This document shows positions 1 through 8,208 of a DNA stretch of 64,000 nucleotides, piece by piece; the stretch's first letter is position 1, and every line of letters starts with the position of its first letter. Made by a program: the position numbers and the translations under genes. Origin of the DNA: Candidatus Eiseniibacteriota bacterium (lineage in GTDB: Bacteria > Eisenbacteria > RBG-16-71-46 > CAIMUX01); NCBI GenBank assembly GCA_016712505.1, contig JADJQY010000040.1:124001-188000 (forward strand), read 5' to 3'. The notes beneath the pieces are model-generated. The model saw nothing but the letters and a program-made list of their open reading frames with translations, did no database searches and was not told the DNA's origin.

Positions 1-1
1 T

Positions 2-295
2 CTGGCGGAACGCGCAGTCCCAGCGGTTCCATTCGCCCAGCACCTCGCCGCGGCCACGCTCGCCCTGGAACGGGCCGACTCGGTCGTGGTGGAGGTCCCC
101 TATCCGGTGCCGACGGCTCGCGTGGCCCTATCGCACGCACGATTGGCGGCTCTGTCGTTCCGGCGCGATTCGGGTGCGGCGTCTCTTCGTGCCGCGCGAG
201 ACGCGATCTCCCAGACACGCCAGCTGGTCGGGCAGGACGACTGGCCGTCGTTCCACCGGAAGCTGCGTGAGGTCGAGGCGATGCTGGAGGAGTGA
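2..295 (+). CDS. C-terminal part of an unidentified protein (5' end outside window)
   Basis: The reading frame is open from the first bases of the window and ends at a TGA at 293-295, so this is the 3' end of a gene that starts upstream. The visible ~97 residues are mostly helical, with an Ala/Arg-rich middle and a charged end (HRKLREVEAMLEE). I recognise no motif and assign no function. The codon use (strong G/C at third positions) matches the neighbouring genes. The gene converges on the minus-strand permease, with only 13 bp between the two stops. Confidence 0.5.
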   Translation: MAERAVPAVPFAQHLAAATLALERADSVVVEVPYPVPTARVALSHARLAALSFRRDSGAASLRAARDAISQTRQLVGQDDWPSFHRKLREVEAMLEE

Positions 296-308
296 GGCGT
301 CGTTCCAC

Positions 309-2282
309 CTACCCCACGCTGATGATCTTGCACCCCTCCGGGAGTCGCTTGGTCAGGCCGCGGAGGACGTTGCCGCGGAGCATGTGGTAGATGGCGGAGC
401 GCTGGGAGACGCCGAGCATGACGGCGCTGCACTCGAGGCGACGCGCGGCGTCGGCGAGGGCGCCGGCGGCGTTGTCGGAGATGGAAAAGACGGGGACGAC
501 GAAGATCCCTTGCTCGCGGGCGTACTTCGACATCTCGCCGATCGAATTGACGATGAACTGCGAGGGCTTCGTCTCGGCCCCCGAGAAGAGGCCGGGCCAC
601 TCGGTGACCGACATCAGGTAGAGCGCCTGCTCGTTCTGCCCCTTGCAGCGACGGATCGCCTCCTCCATCAGCTTTTGGTTGAAGCCGAGGGCGGCGACCA
701 GGGTCGAGGAGTGATAGAGCGGCTTCATCGCGACCGCTCCGGCCAGACTGACGATCTCGGTCTCTTCCTCGACCTCGAGCTCGACATCGTGGCGGATCTT
801 CTCCGCCCGGCGGCTGATGAAGGGAATGCGGTTGAGCTTGGCGATGAACCAGTCGGTGCGGACGCCGAGGGCGACGATCAGGCCGAGGAAGGTGAGCACG
901 CCGCCGAAGATCGTGGCCAGCGGCTTCTCCACGATGTTGACCGCCCAGGAGCCGCCGACCATCACCGTGGTGAGGATCCCGACCCAGAAGACCACGCCGC
1001 GATTGCCATCGCGCCAGCGGATGACGTCGAGGCCCAGGGAGGTGAAGGTGAACGCCCCGAGGAGGCCGAAGCTGTACATGTCGCCCAGGATGTTGAGCTG
1101 ACCGTGGACGAAGAGGATCACGAGCAACGGAACGATGGTGGTGATCAGGATCGCCCAGTGCGGGGTGGAAAAGAACTCGTTCCGCTTGGCCAGAATCCGG
1201 GGGAAGAAGTGGTTCTTGGCCAGGGCGAGGAAGACGTGATAACCGCCGATCATCGCGGTGTTGGCGGCGAAGAGAAGGAGCGCCGAAGCGGAGAGCACGA
1301 CCGAGAGCTTGAGCCAGGCGCCGCCGCGGAGCGAGGCGAGGTCACTGATGAAGGTCTCGGACCCCGCGACCTTCATCTCCGGCGGGAGCACCGCGACCGA
1401 CAAGGCGGTGAGGATGGGCGAGGTGAGGACGATGGTGACGATCACCGCGAGCATCGACCAGTGCACTGTCCGTTTGACCGGCTCACGCAGGGTCGGCGAG
1501 AGCTGACTGATCGACTCGAGGCCGGAAAAGGCGAGCCAGCTCCCGGCGAATCCGACCGCCATCGCCCAGGGGGTGAGGTCCTGGAACTGACTTGCCGCGG
1601 TGAGCAGGCGCGAGAGCTCTTCCGGGCGGATCTGGACCAGGCAGATCACTGCCGTGATCAGGTTGGTTACGAGCGACGCTAGCGCCATCCAGAGCGCGAC
1701 CCCGGCACTCTCGCGCACGCCGACGATGTTCAGCAAACAGAGCAACACCAGACCGACGCAGGAGAGAAGCACGACGTGCGGCTCGATGCCGTGCACCACG
1801 GTGGCGAGGTAGTGGAACCCGGAGACCGATGAGATGGCGGAGGTCAGGAAGTAGTCGATCGTGATCAGGATCCCGCCGAACGCGCCCCACCATGGCCCGA
1901 AGGCCTTGGTCGCGACCGTGACCACGCCTCCCCCTTCGCGATTTCGCCAGGAGACCTCGGCGTATTTCTGGGCGAGGAGCAGGAAGCCGAGCGTGGTGAG
2001 AGCAACGAAGTAGGGCGCGAGGTCGCCGACCTGATGGTAGAGGATCCCGGGGACGTAGTAGACGCTGGTGCCGATGTCACAGAAGACCACGGCCCAGGCG
2101 AGGACCCAGGTAAGCTGACGCAACGAGTGTCCCGGCTCGTGGTGGGCTGGGCCGCCCGCCGACTCACCGTCGGGGAGGAGCAGGGCCCGTTCCGGAGGCT
2201 CGGGGGTATCTTTCCCGGAGCGATTGTCGGTCGACAAGGCGCATTCCTCGGGGCCCGGGAACTCAAGGTGCGGGGACCGCAC
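309..2282 (-). CDS. APC-superfamily amino acid/polyamine-type permease with cytoplasmic C-terminal domain
   Basis: A 657-residue integral membrane protein. About twelve hydrophobic helices run from residue ~58 to ~490, beginning with the typical APC first helix (VFCDIGTSVYYVPG; the GTS motif binds substrate in this fold). A soluble tail of ~150 residues follows, with a UspA-like alternating alpha/beta pattern (VVALGFNQKLMEE, ending VMLGVSQRSAIYHMLRGNVLRGL), as seen in several APC transporters with regulatory tails. Substrate cannot be told from sequence. The longest frame opens with GTG at 2282, which has no usable ribosome site. A TTG at 2237, preceded by GAGGAA about 6 bp upstream, is a good alternative start. 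The gene is divergent from the cytochrome gene at 2507. Confidence 0.85.
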   Translation of the reverse strand: MRSPHLEFPGPEECALSTDNRSGKDTPEPPERALLLPDGESAGGPAHHEPGHSLRQLTWVLAWAVVFCDIGTSVYYVPGILYHQVGDLAPYFVALTTLGFLLLAQKYAEVSWRNREGGGVVTVATKAFGPWWGAFGGILITIDYFLTSAISSVSGFHYLATVVHGIEPHVVLLSCVGLVLLCLLNIVGVRESAGVALWMALASLVTNLITAVICLVQIRPEELSRLLTAASQFQDLTPWAMAVGFAGSWLAFSGLESISQLSPTLREPVKRTVHWSMLAVIVTIVLTSPILTALSVAVLPPEMKVAGSETFISDLASLRGGAWLKLSVVLSASALLLFAANTAMIGGYHVFLALAKNHFFPRILAKRNEFFSTPHWAILITTIVPLLVILFVHGQLNILGDMYSFGLLGAFTFTSLGLDVIRWRDGNRGVVFWVGILTTVMVGGSWAVNIVEKPLATIFGGVLTFLGLIVALGVRTDWFIAKLNRIPFISRRAEKIRHDVELEVEEETEIVSLAGAVAMKPLYHSSTLVAALGFNQKLMEEAIRRCKGQNEQALYLMSVTEWPGLFSGAETKPSQFIVNSIGEMSKYAREQGIFVVPVFSISDNAAGALADAARRLECSAVMLGVSQRSAIYHMLRGNVLRGLTKRLPEGCKIISVG

Positions 2283-2377
2283 CCTCGGTGCGAGTCGATC
2301 TCAATCTCCCGCCCCGATGACCAAGGCGGCACTCTAGGTTCGCGGCGGGAAGGGTGTCAAGACGACCGAGAGCGGGA

Positions 2378-2405
2378 TTGCGCCACGGGGTTCCGGTGTT
2401 AACAT
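2378..2405 (+). promoter_or_regulatory. Weak sigma-70-like promoter candidate for the tetrahaem cytochrome
   Basis: TTGCGC at 2378-2383 and TAACAT at 2400-2405 are separated by 16 bp and lie upstream of the cytochrome start. The -10 matches the consensus at 4 of 6 positions and the -35 at 3 of 6. This is a visual candidate only. Confidence 0.25.
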
Positions 2406-2411
2406 GCCGGA

Positions 2412-2432
2412 CGGGGTCGCCCGCCGACCCCG
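2412..2432 (+). promoter_or_regulatory. Hairpin in the 5' leader of the tetrahaem cytochrome gene
   Basis: CGGGGTCG (2412-2419) and CGACCCCG (2425-2432) form a perfect 8-bp stem around a 5-nt loop, about 75 bp before the start codon. There is no following T-run, so it is not a classic terminator. It may stabilise the leader or act in regulation. Confidence 0.4.
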
Positions 2433-2506
2433 CTGAAACGGTGGAGTCCTCACCCGGCGAGGGCCGCCGCAACCGAAGTTGTCTACGAACAAGGGGATGT
2501 AGAGCT

Positions 2507-3079
2507 ATGGATGGGACGATGAGGTCGCTCAAGTTCGTAGGGTTGGCCGCAGCGGTTCTCGCAGTCGGGCTCTTCACCGTTCAGGCGCCGGTGGGGCACG
2601 CCGAGGGCCCGAAGGGACCGAGCTATGTCGGCTCGAAAGCCTGCAAGACCTGCCACATGGGCGCAGCGAAGGGTGCGATCTACGAAGCCTGGGAGAAAAC
2701 CGATCACGCCCAGGCGCTGGCCAAGCTCCCAGGGGACAAGCAGAAGGATCCGACCTGCCTGCCGTGCCACACGACCGGCTTCGGTAAGCCGGGTGGCTAC
2801 GATCCCGCGGCTGCGACGGCGGCCAATCTGGCCGGTGTCGGTTGCGAGTCGTGCCATGGCCCGGGCTCCGACTACAAGGCAATGAACGTGATGAAGGACA
2901 AGGCCGCCTCGGTGGCCAAGGGCCTCATCGAGCCGAACGAGAAGTCCTGCCAGGGCTGCCACAACAGCACCATGCCGAAAGACTGCTGGAAGGGCGGCGC
3001 GGAGGCTCCGAAGTTCGCCTTCGCCGAGGCAGTCAAGAAGATCGAGCACCACGTTCCGAAGAAGGACGCGGCGAAGTAG
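2507..3079 (+). CDS. Periplasmic tetrahaem cytochrome c (cytochrome c554-like)
   Basis: A 190-residue secreted electron carrier. Residues 1-32 are a signal peptide (basic start, hydrophobic AAAVLAVGLF core, cleavage near HAEG). Four CXXCH haem sites follow: CKTCH at 46, CLPCH at 84, CESCH at 113 and CQGCH at 148. Spacing and flanking text (YVGSKACKTCH near the N-terminus; CESCHGPGSDY) resemble the cytochrome c554 family. The frame is open further upstream, but ATG 2507 is preferred because AAGGGG lies ~10 bp before it and a signal peptide begins there; ATG 2519 is a possible alternative. The kinase/activator pair starts 24 bp downstream, probably in the same transcript, which suggests control in response to redox or electron-acceptor state (inference). 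Confidence 0.88.
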   Translation: MDGTMRSLKFVGLAAAVLAVGLFTVQAPVGHAEGPKGPSYVGSKACKTCHMGAAKGAIYEAWEKTDHAQALAKLPGDKQKDPTCLPCHTTGFGKPGGYDPAAATAANLAGVGCESCHGPGSDYKAMNVMKDKAASVAKGLIEPNEKSCQGCHNSTMPKDCWKGGAEAPKFAFAEAVKKIEHHVPKKDAAK

Positions 3080-3103
3080 GCGGGGTGAAACGCTCCTAGC
3101 TAC

Positions 3104-4042
3104 GTGCTCGACGCTCGTGTCCGATCGCTGCGGCTCCGGCTCATTCTCTGGTCCCTGCTGATCACGATCTCGCTGTTCGTGATTCACTGGCGGATTCTCC
3201 AGAGTGGTCCGGGGCCGCTGCGGCTTTTTTTGATCGTGACCGCCATGATGGTCATGATGGCGACGGTGGCCGGTGCGGCCTACCTGGTGCATCGCTCGCT
3301 GGAGCAGCCGATCCGACAGCTGCGGGAGCAGTCGCGCGCCCAGATGGTCCATCAGGAGAAGATGGCGGCCCTGGGGCTCCTCGCCTCGGGTGTGGCGCAC
3401 GAGATCGGAAACCCGCTGACCGCAGTCTCCTCGGTTGCGCAGCTACTGCGGCATCGCTCCCAGGATCCGTCGGTGCAGAAGCAGCTCGATCTGATCCTGA
3501 CCCACATCGACCGGATCTCCAAGATCGTCCGGGAGATGAGCGACTTCTCCCGACCCCCATCGCTTTCGCCCGCCCCGACCGACGTGAACGAGGTGCTGCG
3601 GACCGCGCTGCACCTCGCGCGCTACGATCGGCGCAGTCGGAACATCGAGGTGATCGAGGCGACCGATCTCCACCTCCCGCGGGTGACCCTGGTCGCGGAT
3701 CATCTCTTCCAGGTCTTCCTCAACCTCATCCTGAACGCCCTGGACGCCATGGACCAGGGGGGCAGGTTGACCCTGCGCTCGCGCGTCGAGGGGCAGGAGA
3801 TCGCAGTCGAGATCGAGGACCAGGGAAGCGGCATCCCTCCCGAACTGCTCGACCGGATCTTCGATCCGTTCTTCACCACCAAACCGGTGGGCAAGGGAAC
3901 CGGTTTGGGGCTATCGGTGAGCTACGGAATCGTCAACAATCTGGGGGGTCGGATCGAGGTGCGCAGCGAACCTGCGACCGGCTCGACCTTCACCGTGTGG
4001 ATCCCGATGGCGCCCAATCCGCCGCGAGCCACCCAGCCCTAG
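3104..4042 (+). CDS. Membrane sensor histidine kinase (NtrB/AtoS-like), HisKA + HATPase_c
   Basis: A 312-residue kinase. Two transmembrane helices (about 12-30 and 41-63) bracket a very short periplasmic loop, so it probably senses within the membrane or cytoplasm. The phospho-acceptor is His99 in GVAHEIGNPLTA. The ATPase domain has its N-box (LNLILNALDAMDQGG), the DQGSGIPPELLDRIFDPFFTTK G1/F-box region and the GKGTGLGLSVSYGIV G2 box. The start is GTG 3104, 24 bp after the cytochrome stop. The sigma-54 activator follows 22 bp downstream and is the obvious partner. Confidence 0.92.
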   Translation: MLDARVRSLRLRLILWSLLITISLFVIHWRILQSGPGPLRLFLIVTAMMVMMATVAGAAYLVHRSLEQPIRQLREQSRAQMVHQEKMAALGLLASGVAHEIGNPLTAVSSVAQLLRHRSQDPSVQKQLDLILTHIDRISKIVREMSDFSRPPSLSPAPTDVNEVLRTALHLARYDRRSRNIEVIEATDLHLPRVTLVADHLFQVFLNLILNALDAMDQGGRLTLRSRVEGQEIAVEIEDQGSGIPPELLDRIFDPFFTTKPVGKGTGLGLSVSYGIVNNLGGRIEVRSEPATGSTFTVWIPMAPNPPRATQP

Positions 4043-4064
4043 CACTTCCCATCCGAGGAGATTC

Positions 4065-5462
4065 ATGGAGCTGTCCCGTACGGTGCGCGCCGGAGGCGCA
4101 CGGGTGTTGATCGTCGATGACGAGGAGGCGATCCGCGATTCGATCCGCGAGTACCTCTCCGATGAAGGAGTGGCCTGCGAGACGCGCGGCTGGGGAAGCG
4201 AGGCGCTGGCTGCCCTCTCGCACGAGGAGTTCGCCCTGGTCATCACCGACCTGCGAATGCCGGAGATGGACGGGCTGGAGTTGATCCGCCGCGGACGGGA
4301 GATGTGCCCGGACACGCTATTCATGGTCTTGACCGCCTTTGGCACCCTGGAGACGGCGATCGAGGCGTTGCGGGTGGGCGCCATGGACTACCTGCAGAAG
4401 CCGATCGTGCTCCCCGACCTGCTCCTCCGGGTGCGGCGCACCCTGGAGAATCGCGACCTGTTCCAGGAGAACGCGCGCTTGCGGCGCATCCTGCGACGCG
4501 ACGAGACATCGGTCGGGCTGGTGGGCGACAGTCACCCGATGCGTGAAATCCGCGACCTGGTGTCGCGTTACGGCCCGATGGACCGTCCGGTGCTGATCAC
4601 CGGAGAGAGTGGAACCGGAAAGGAGCTGGTGGCCCGGGCCCTGCACCAAGCCTCGGAGCATCGCGACGGGCCCTTCCTGCCGGTGAACTGCGCCGCCCTG
4701 CCGGAGAACCTGCTCGAGTCGGAGCTGTTCGGATACAAGAAGGGAGCGTTCACCGGCGCCGATCGGGACAAGGAAGGGCTGATGATCCTGGCCGGGGAGG
4801 GAACGCTCTTCCTCGACGAGGTCGGTGAACTCTCCCCCTCGATCCAGGCGAAGCTCCTGCGGGCGATCGAGTCGCGCGAAGTGATTCCGCTCGGGGCGAA
4901 GCGCGCGGTCAGGATCGATGCCCGGCTGGTCGCTGCGACCAATCGCCATCTCGAGGCCCGGCTGGAGACGGGCGAGTTCCGCGACGACCTCTACTACCGG
5001 CTGAACGTGCTCTCCATCCAGGTTCCTCCGCTGCGCGAACGGCGGGAGGACATTCCGGCCCTGGCGCTGCACTTCGTCTCCAAGCACCGGATGGAGCTAC
5101 GCAGCCCGGCATTCGAGATCGACCGGGGGGCGATGGAACTGATCCTCCACCACCCGTGGCGCGGGAACGTGCGCGAGCTGGAGAACGTGATCCAACGCGC
5201 GCTGATCCTGGCCCAGGACCGGACGCTCCACCCGAAGGACCTTCCGCTCGACCTGCACGTCGGTTCGGGAGCGAAGGAGCCGATCGGTTCGATGATCGAG
5301 TGGTTCGGGCAGCCGCTGAAAGAAGTCGTGCGGGGCTATGAACGCCGCCTGATCCAGCATGTGATCGACCACTTCGACGGCGACAAGGAAGAGGCGGCGC
5401 GCCGCCTGCAGATCAGCCTGGCCTCGCTCTACAGCAAACTAAAGGAGAGCGAAGAGCACTAA
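4065..5462 (+). CDS. Sigma-54-dependent response regulator (NtrC family)
   Basis: A 465-residue activator with three modules. The receiver domain is at 12-125 with phospho-acceptor Asp62 (VITDLRMPEMDG) and Lys112 (LQKPI). The AAA+ sigma-54 interaction domain is at ~150-385, with Walker A GESGTGKE at 180-187, an intact GAFTGA loop at 226-231 and Walker B-type LFLDEVGEL. The C-terminal helix-turn-helix (EEAARRLQISLASLYSKLKE) binds DNA. It is paired with the kinase 22 bp upstream. Its 3' end overlaps the 3' end of the convergent minus-strand gene by 50 bp. No clear -24/-12 promoter was recognised near the cytochrome gene by eye. Confidence 0.94.
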   Translation: MELSRTVRAGGARVLIVDDEEAIRDSIREYLSDEGVACETRGWGSEALAALSHEEFALVITDLRMPEMDGLELIRRGREMCPDTLFMVLTAFGTLETAIEALRVGAMDYLQKPIVLPDLLLRVRRTLENRDLFQENARLRRILRRDETSVGLVGDSHPMREIRDLVSRYGPMDRPVLITGESGTGKELVARALHQASEHRDGPFLPVNCAALPENLLESELFGYKKGAFTGADRDKEGLMILAGEGTLFLDEVGELSPSIQAKLLRAIESREVIPLGAKRAVRIDARLVAATNRHLEARLETGEFRDDLYYRLNVLSIQVPPLRERREDIPALALHFVSKHRMELRSPAFEIDRGAMELILHHPWRGNVRELENVIQRALILAQDRTLHPKDLPLDLHVGSGAKEPIGSMIEWFGQPLKEVVRGYERRLIQHVIDHFDGDKEEAARRLQISLASLYSKLKESEEH

Positions 5463-8208
5463 CCCGCGGCGCGTCGACCCGACGCGCCGCTGACTTCGCC
5501 CGCAGTTCGTAGTACGCATTCGCCTCCAGCCCGCGGTACACCTCCGTCTCCCCTCCATACCACGACACCTCGACGTCGACCGGCTGCTTCGTCTCCCCCA
5601 GCCCGAAGTGCAGCCGCGGATCCCCCTGCGCGCTGAACCCGCTCTGCGCCGTTCCTTCGCGCACCTGGGCGAACTCGACCCCGTTCTCGCGCCAGCGAAC
5701 GACGCAGCGCGAACCGAGGGCGTCGCGATGCGTGGTGACCCCATCCCCCACCAGCCGGATCCCGATCCACGCCCGGGGCGTCGTTGTGGTGTCGCGATTC
5801 CGGTAGATCGACGCCACCGCGAAGGGGTGCGTCACCACGGCATCGAGCCGGCCATCATCGTCGAGATCGACCAGTGCGATGCCACGGGAGTTGGTGCGCT
5901 CGGTCCAACCGACCGCCGGGGCAAGGTCGACGAACTGGGGTCGGGCCTGCGCGCCGCGATTCAGGTAGACGCGATTCAACTCCCGTCCGAAGATTCCGCG
6001 CCCGCGCAAGTCCCCCCACCGATCGGCGTAGGCGTGGATCTCCGGACCGGACCGCATCACCTTCTCGTTCACGTACCAGTAGTCGGGGCAGTCGGGATAG
6101 AGCGAATCAGGCGTGTCATCGACCATTCCGTTGGCCTGCACCAGATCGATCCAGCCATCGTTGTCCAGATCTCCGGCTGCCGCCCCCCAGCCGAAGCGAC
6201 GTTCGTTCAGGACTCCGCGACGCGCTGCCTGGTCCTGGAATCGGAGATCCCCGGGTTCAGAGTGATTCATCCAGAGCAGGCTCCCTTCGGCCTGGAGCGC
6301 CTGGTGCACGTTCGAGACGTGGAGGTCGAGGTCGAGATCACGATCGAAATCCGCGCAGGTGGCGTTCATTCCCTTGTAGGTGTCCCGTCCGATCGAACCG
6401 GCGTCGCGCCCACGCTGCAGCACGAAGCCGGCACCGCTGCGGTTCTGGTAGAGATCGTCCGGGCCGAAATCGTTCGCCACATAGAGGTCGGTGTAGCCGT
6501 CGAGGTCGAGATCGGAGGCGCCGATGGCCAGCGACCAGTGGGTCTCGGCCATCTCGAGTTGCGCAGTCTCGTGGAAGCGGAGTCCGCCCGATCCGCGATA
6601 GAGTCGATTGCGGCCGCCGTTTCGCGCGTCGTACCAGCTCGCGTGCATGAAGTGGAACATCCGGCGATCCCCCGGATGGGCGGGCGCCGGTAGGGCAAAC
6701 AGGTTGAGCGGGGTCGGCGCTTCGTAGTCCGGCAGATAGGGGGCCATCGCCTGCGCGACGAAGAGGTCGAGGCTGCCGTCTCGATCGTAGTCGAGCGCCT
6801 GAGCGGAGAGCGACACGGAGTGCGCCTCGAGTCCCGCTGCGCGGGTCACATCCTCGAATCGCAGCTCACCGGCTTCCTGGAGCCGGTTCGCCAACAGGCG
6901 GCACGAGCCGAAGGCCACGGGCAGGAAGAGATCGGAGTCGCCGTCTTGATCCCAATCGGCGAAGAGCGCCCCGGCGACCAGCCCATGGGCGGACGGCTCG
7001 CGGACGATCGGGTCTAGACAGGGGATCGGCACGCGCTCGAAGCGAAACTCCCCCAGATTGCGATAGAGCACCGCCCGATCCTCCGGGCGATGAATCGGTC
7101 CGGTCAGAAACAGATCGATCCGTCCGTCGAGATCCACATCGGCGCAGGCCACGGCGCTCCCCACCGACAGTACCCATTTCGCCACGTGCGCGACCCGCGG
7201 ATCGACCTCCTCGAGGGTGGTCCCGAGCTGACTCCTCACCCCGCTCTGCTCGGGGTCGACTCGGTCGAACCGGAATCCGGGATCGAGGTCGGCATGGCGC
7301 GAGCGCGTCGCCCCGAGGAGGAGAAGGGTCGCACTCAGGGTGGCCGTCGCCAAGACGATGCGAAAGCGCGCCGCGGGAGCGTTCCCGGACGACCGCTCGG
7401 GCGCTCCGAGGCGAGAGCCTCGCGGGCGAATCCAGCCGAAGAGCAGCCGCGCGGTGGCCAGGGCCAAGCCGGCGTAGTAGAAGGTATAGAGACTCTCGCG
7501 GGTGTGAAAGTAGAGATCGAGCATCGCCAGGGCGAAGCCGGTCCAGATCTGCGCGGTCCGACCGGGCGGCGAGGTCCGGGGATCGGTGATCATGTAGAAC
7601 GCGAAGAGATAGAACGACGGCGCGCCCATGGTGCCGAGGAAGAGCGATTCAGGTGGCAGATGCCAGCGCATGACCTGGGCCCGGAGCGCCGTCTGCGCCG
7701 CGTAAAAGAGAAGGAAAGAGAGGACGAGCCAGCCGCGTCCCACCCGCCCCACGAACAGGGCCAGAGCCGAGGCGACAAAGAAGGCGGGCACGATCCAGGA
7801 GCCCCCCCACTGATAGGCGGGCGCGGGTGAGATGCTATGGTCGGCGATCAGGAGAGACACGGCGAGACCGAAGAGGGATGGGTTGTAGACGTGTCGACCG
7901 CCCAGGGTGATCAGATGCTTCGAGCCGATCGCGAGGAGCACCGGAACGAGCGGAAGCCAGCTTCCGTGGGCGTAGTTGACCAGGAGCGAGAGCGACATGC
8001 CGGTGATGTAGGCGCTGAGCGGCCACTCCGAGACTCTCCCGCGCAGCACGCGGGTGAACAGGAGATCGAGGAGACACGACGCGCCCACCACCAGGACGAT
8101 CTGCCCTGGGGTTCGATTCAGGCCAAGCAGGCTGCAGCCGACCACGGCATAGAGGCTGAGCAGGGCCGCGAATGGCCAGCGAGGGTCCTTCCAGGAGGGA
8201 ACGATCAC
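5413..8208 (-). CDS. Fusion protein: RnfD/NqrB-like membrane domain + FG-GAP/VCBS repeats + ASPIC/UnbV domain
   Basis: A 931-residue protein. Residues 10-262 are a multi-helix membrane region that resembles the RnfD/NqrB family (SAYITGMSLSLL at ~66, GRHVYNPSLFGLAVSLL at ~104, FYMITDPRTSPPG at ~204), although the SGAT flavinylation motif of RnfD is not visible. A linker and one more hydrophobic helix (~283-300) precede about seven Asp-rich FG-GAP/VCBS repeats (CADVDLDGRIDLF, DWDQDGDSDLFLP, DYDRDGSLDLFVA, DLDLDGYTDLYVA, DLDNDGWIDLVQ, DLDDDGRLDAVV), predicted to be extracytoplasmic beta-propeller blades. An ASPIC/UnbV C-terminal domain (REGTAQSGFSAQGDPRLHFGLG) follows. GTG 8208 overlaps the upstream stop (GTGA), which fixes the start; earlier codons in this frame lie over the GNAT gene. 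The extreme C-terminus overlaps the convergent regulator gene. Confidence 0.78.
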   Translation of the reverse strand: MIVPSWKDPRWPFAALLSLYAVVGCSLLGLNRTPGQIVLVVGASCLLDLLFTRVLRGRVSEWPLSAYITGMSLSLLVNYAHGSWLPLVPVLLAIGSKHLITLGGRHVYNPSLFGLAVSLLIADHSISPAPAYQWGGSWIVPAFFVASALALFVGRVGRGWLVLSFLLFYAAQTALRAQVMRWHLPPESLFLGTMGAPSFYLFAFYMITDPRTSPPGRTAQIWTGFALAMLDLYFHTRESLYTFYYAGLALATARLLFGWIRPRGSRLGAPERSSGNAPAARFRIVLATATLSATLLLLGATRSRHADLDPGFRFDRVDPEQSGVRSQLGTTLEEVDPRVAHVAKWVLSVGSAVACADVDLDGRIDLFLTGPIHRPEDRAVLYRNLGEFRFERVPIPCLDPIVREPSAHGLVAGALFADWDQDGDSDLFLPVAFGSCRLLANRLQEAGELRFEDVTRAAGLEAHSVSLSAQALDYDRDGSLDLFVAQAMAPYLPDYEAPTPLNLFALPAPAHPGDRRMFHFMHASWYDARNGGRNRLYRGSGGLRFHETAQLEMAETHWSLAIGASDLDLDGYTDLYVANDFGPDDLYQNRSGAGFVLQRGRDAGSIGRDTYKGMNATCADFDRDLDLDLHVSNVHQALQAEGSLLWMNHSEPGDLRFQDQAARRGVLNERRFGWGAAAGDLDNDGWIDLVQANGMVDDTPDSLYPDCPDYWYVNEKVMRSGPEIHAYADRWGDLRGRGIFGRELNRVYLNRGAQARPQFVDLAPAVGWTERTNSRGIALVDLDDDGRLDAVVTHPFAVASIYRNRDTTTTPRAWIGIRLVGDGVTTHRDALGSRCVVRWRENGVEFAQVREGTAQSGFSAQGDPRLHFGLGETKQPVDVEVSWYGGETEVYRGLEANAYYELRAKSAARRVDAPRVSALRSPLVCCRARPG

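Noticed and set aside
5608..6693. Plus-strand open frame of 361 codons antisense to the FG-GAP/ASPIC gene
   Set aside because: Composition is biased, no start signal is present, and the opposite strand encodes recognisable Asp-rich FG-GAP repeats.
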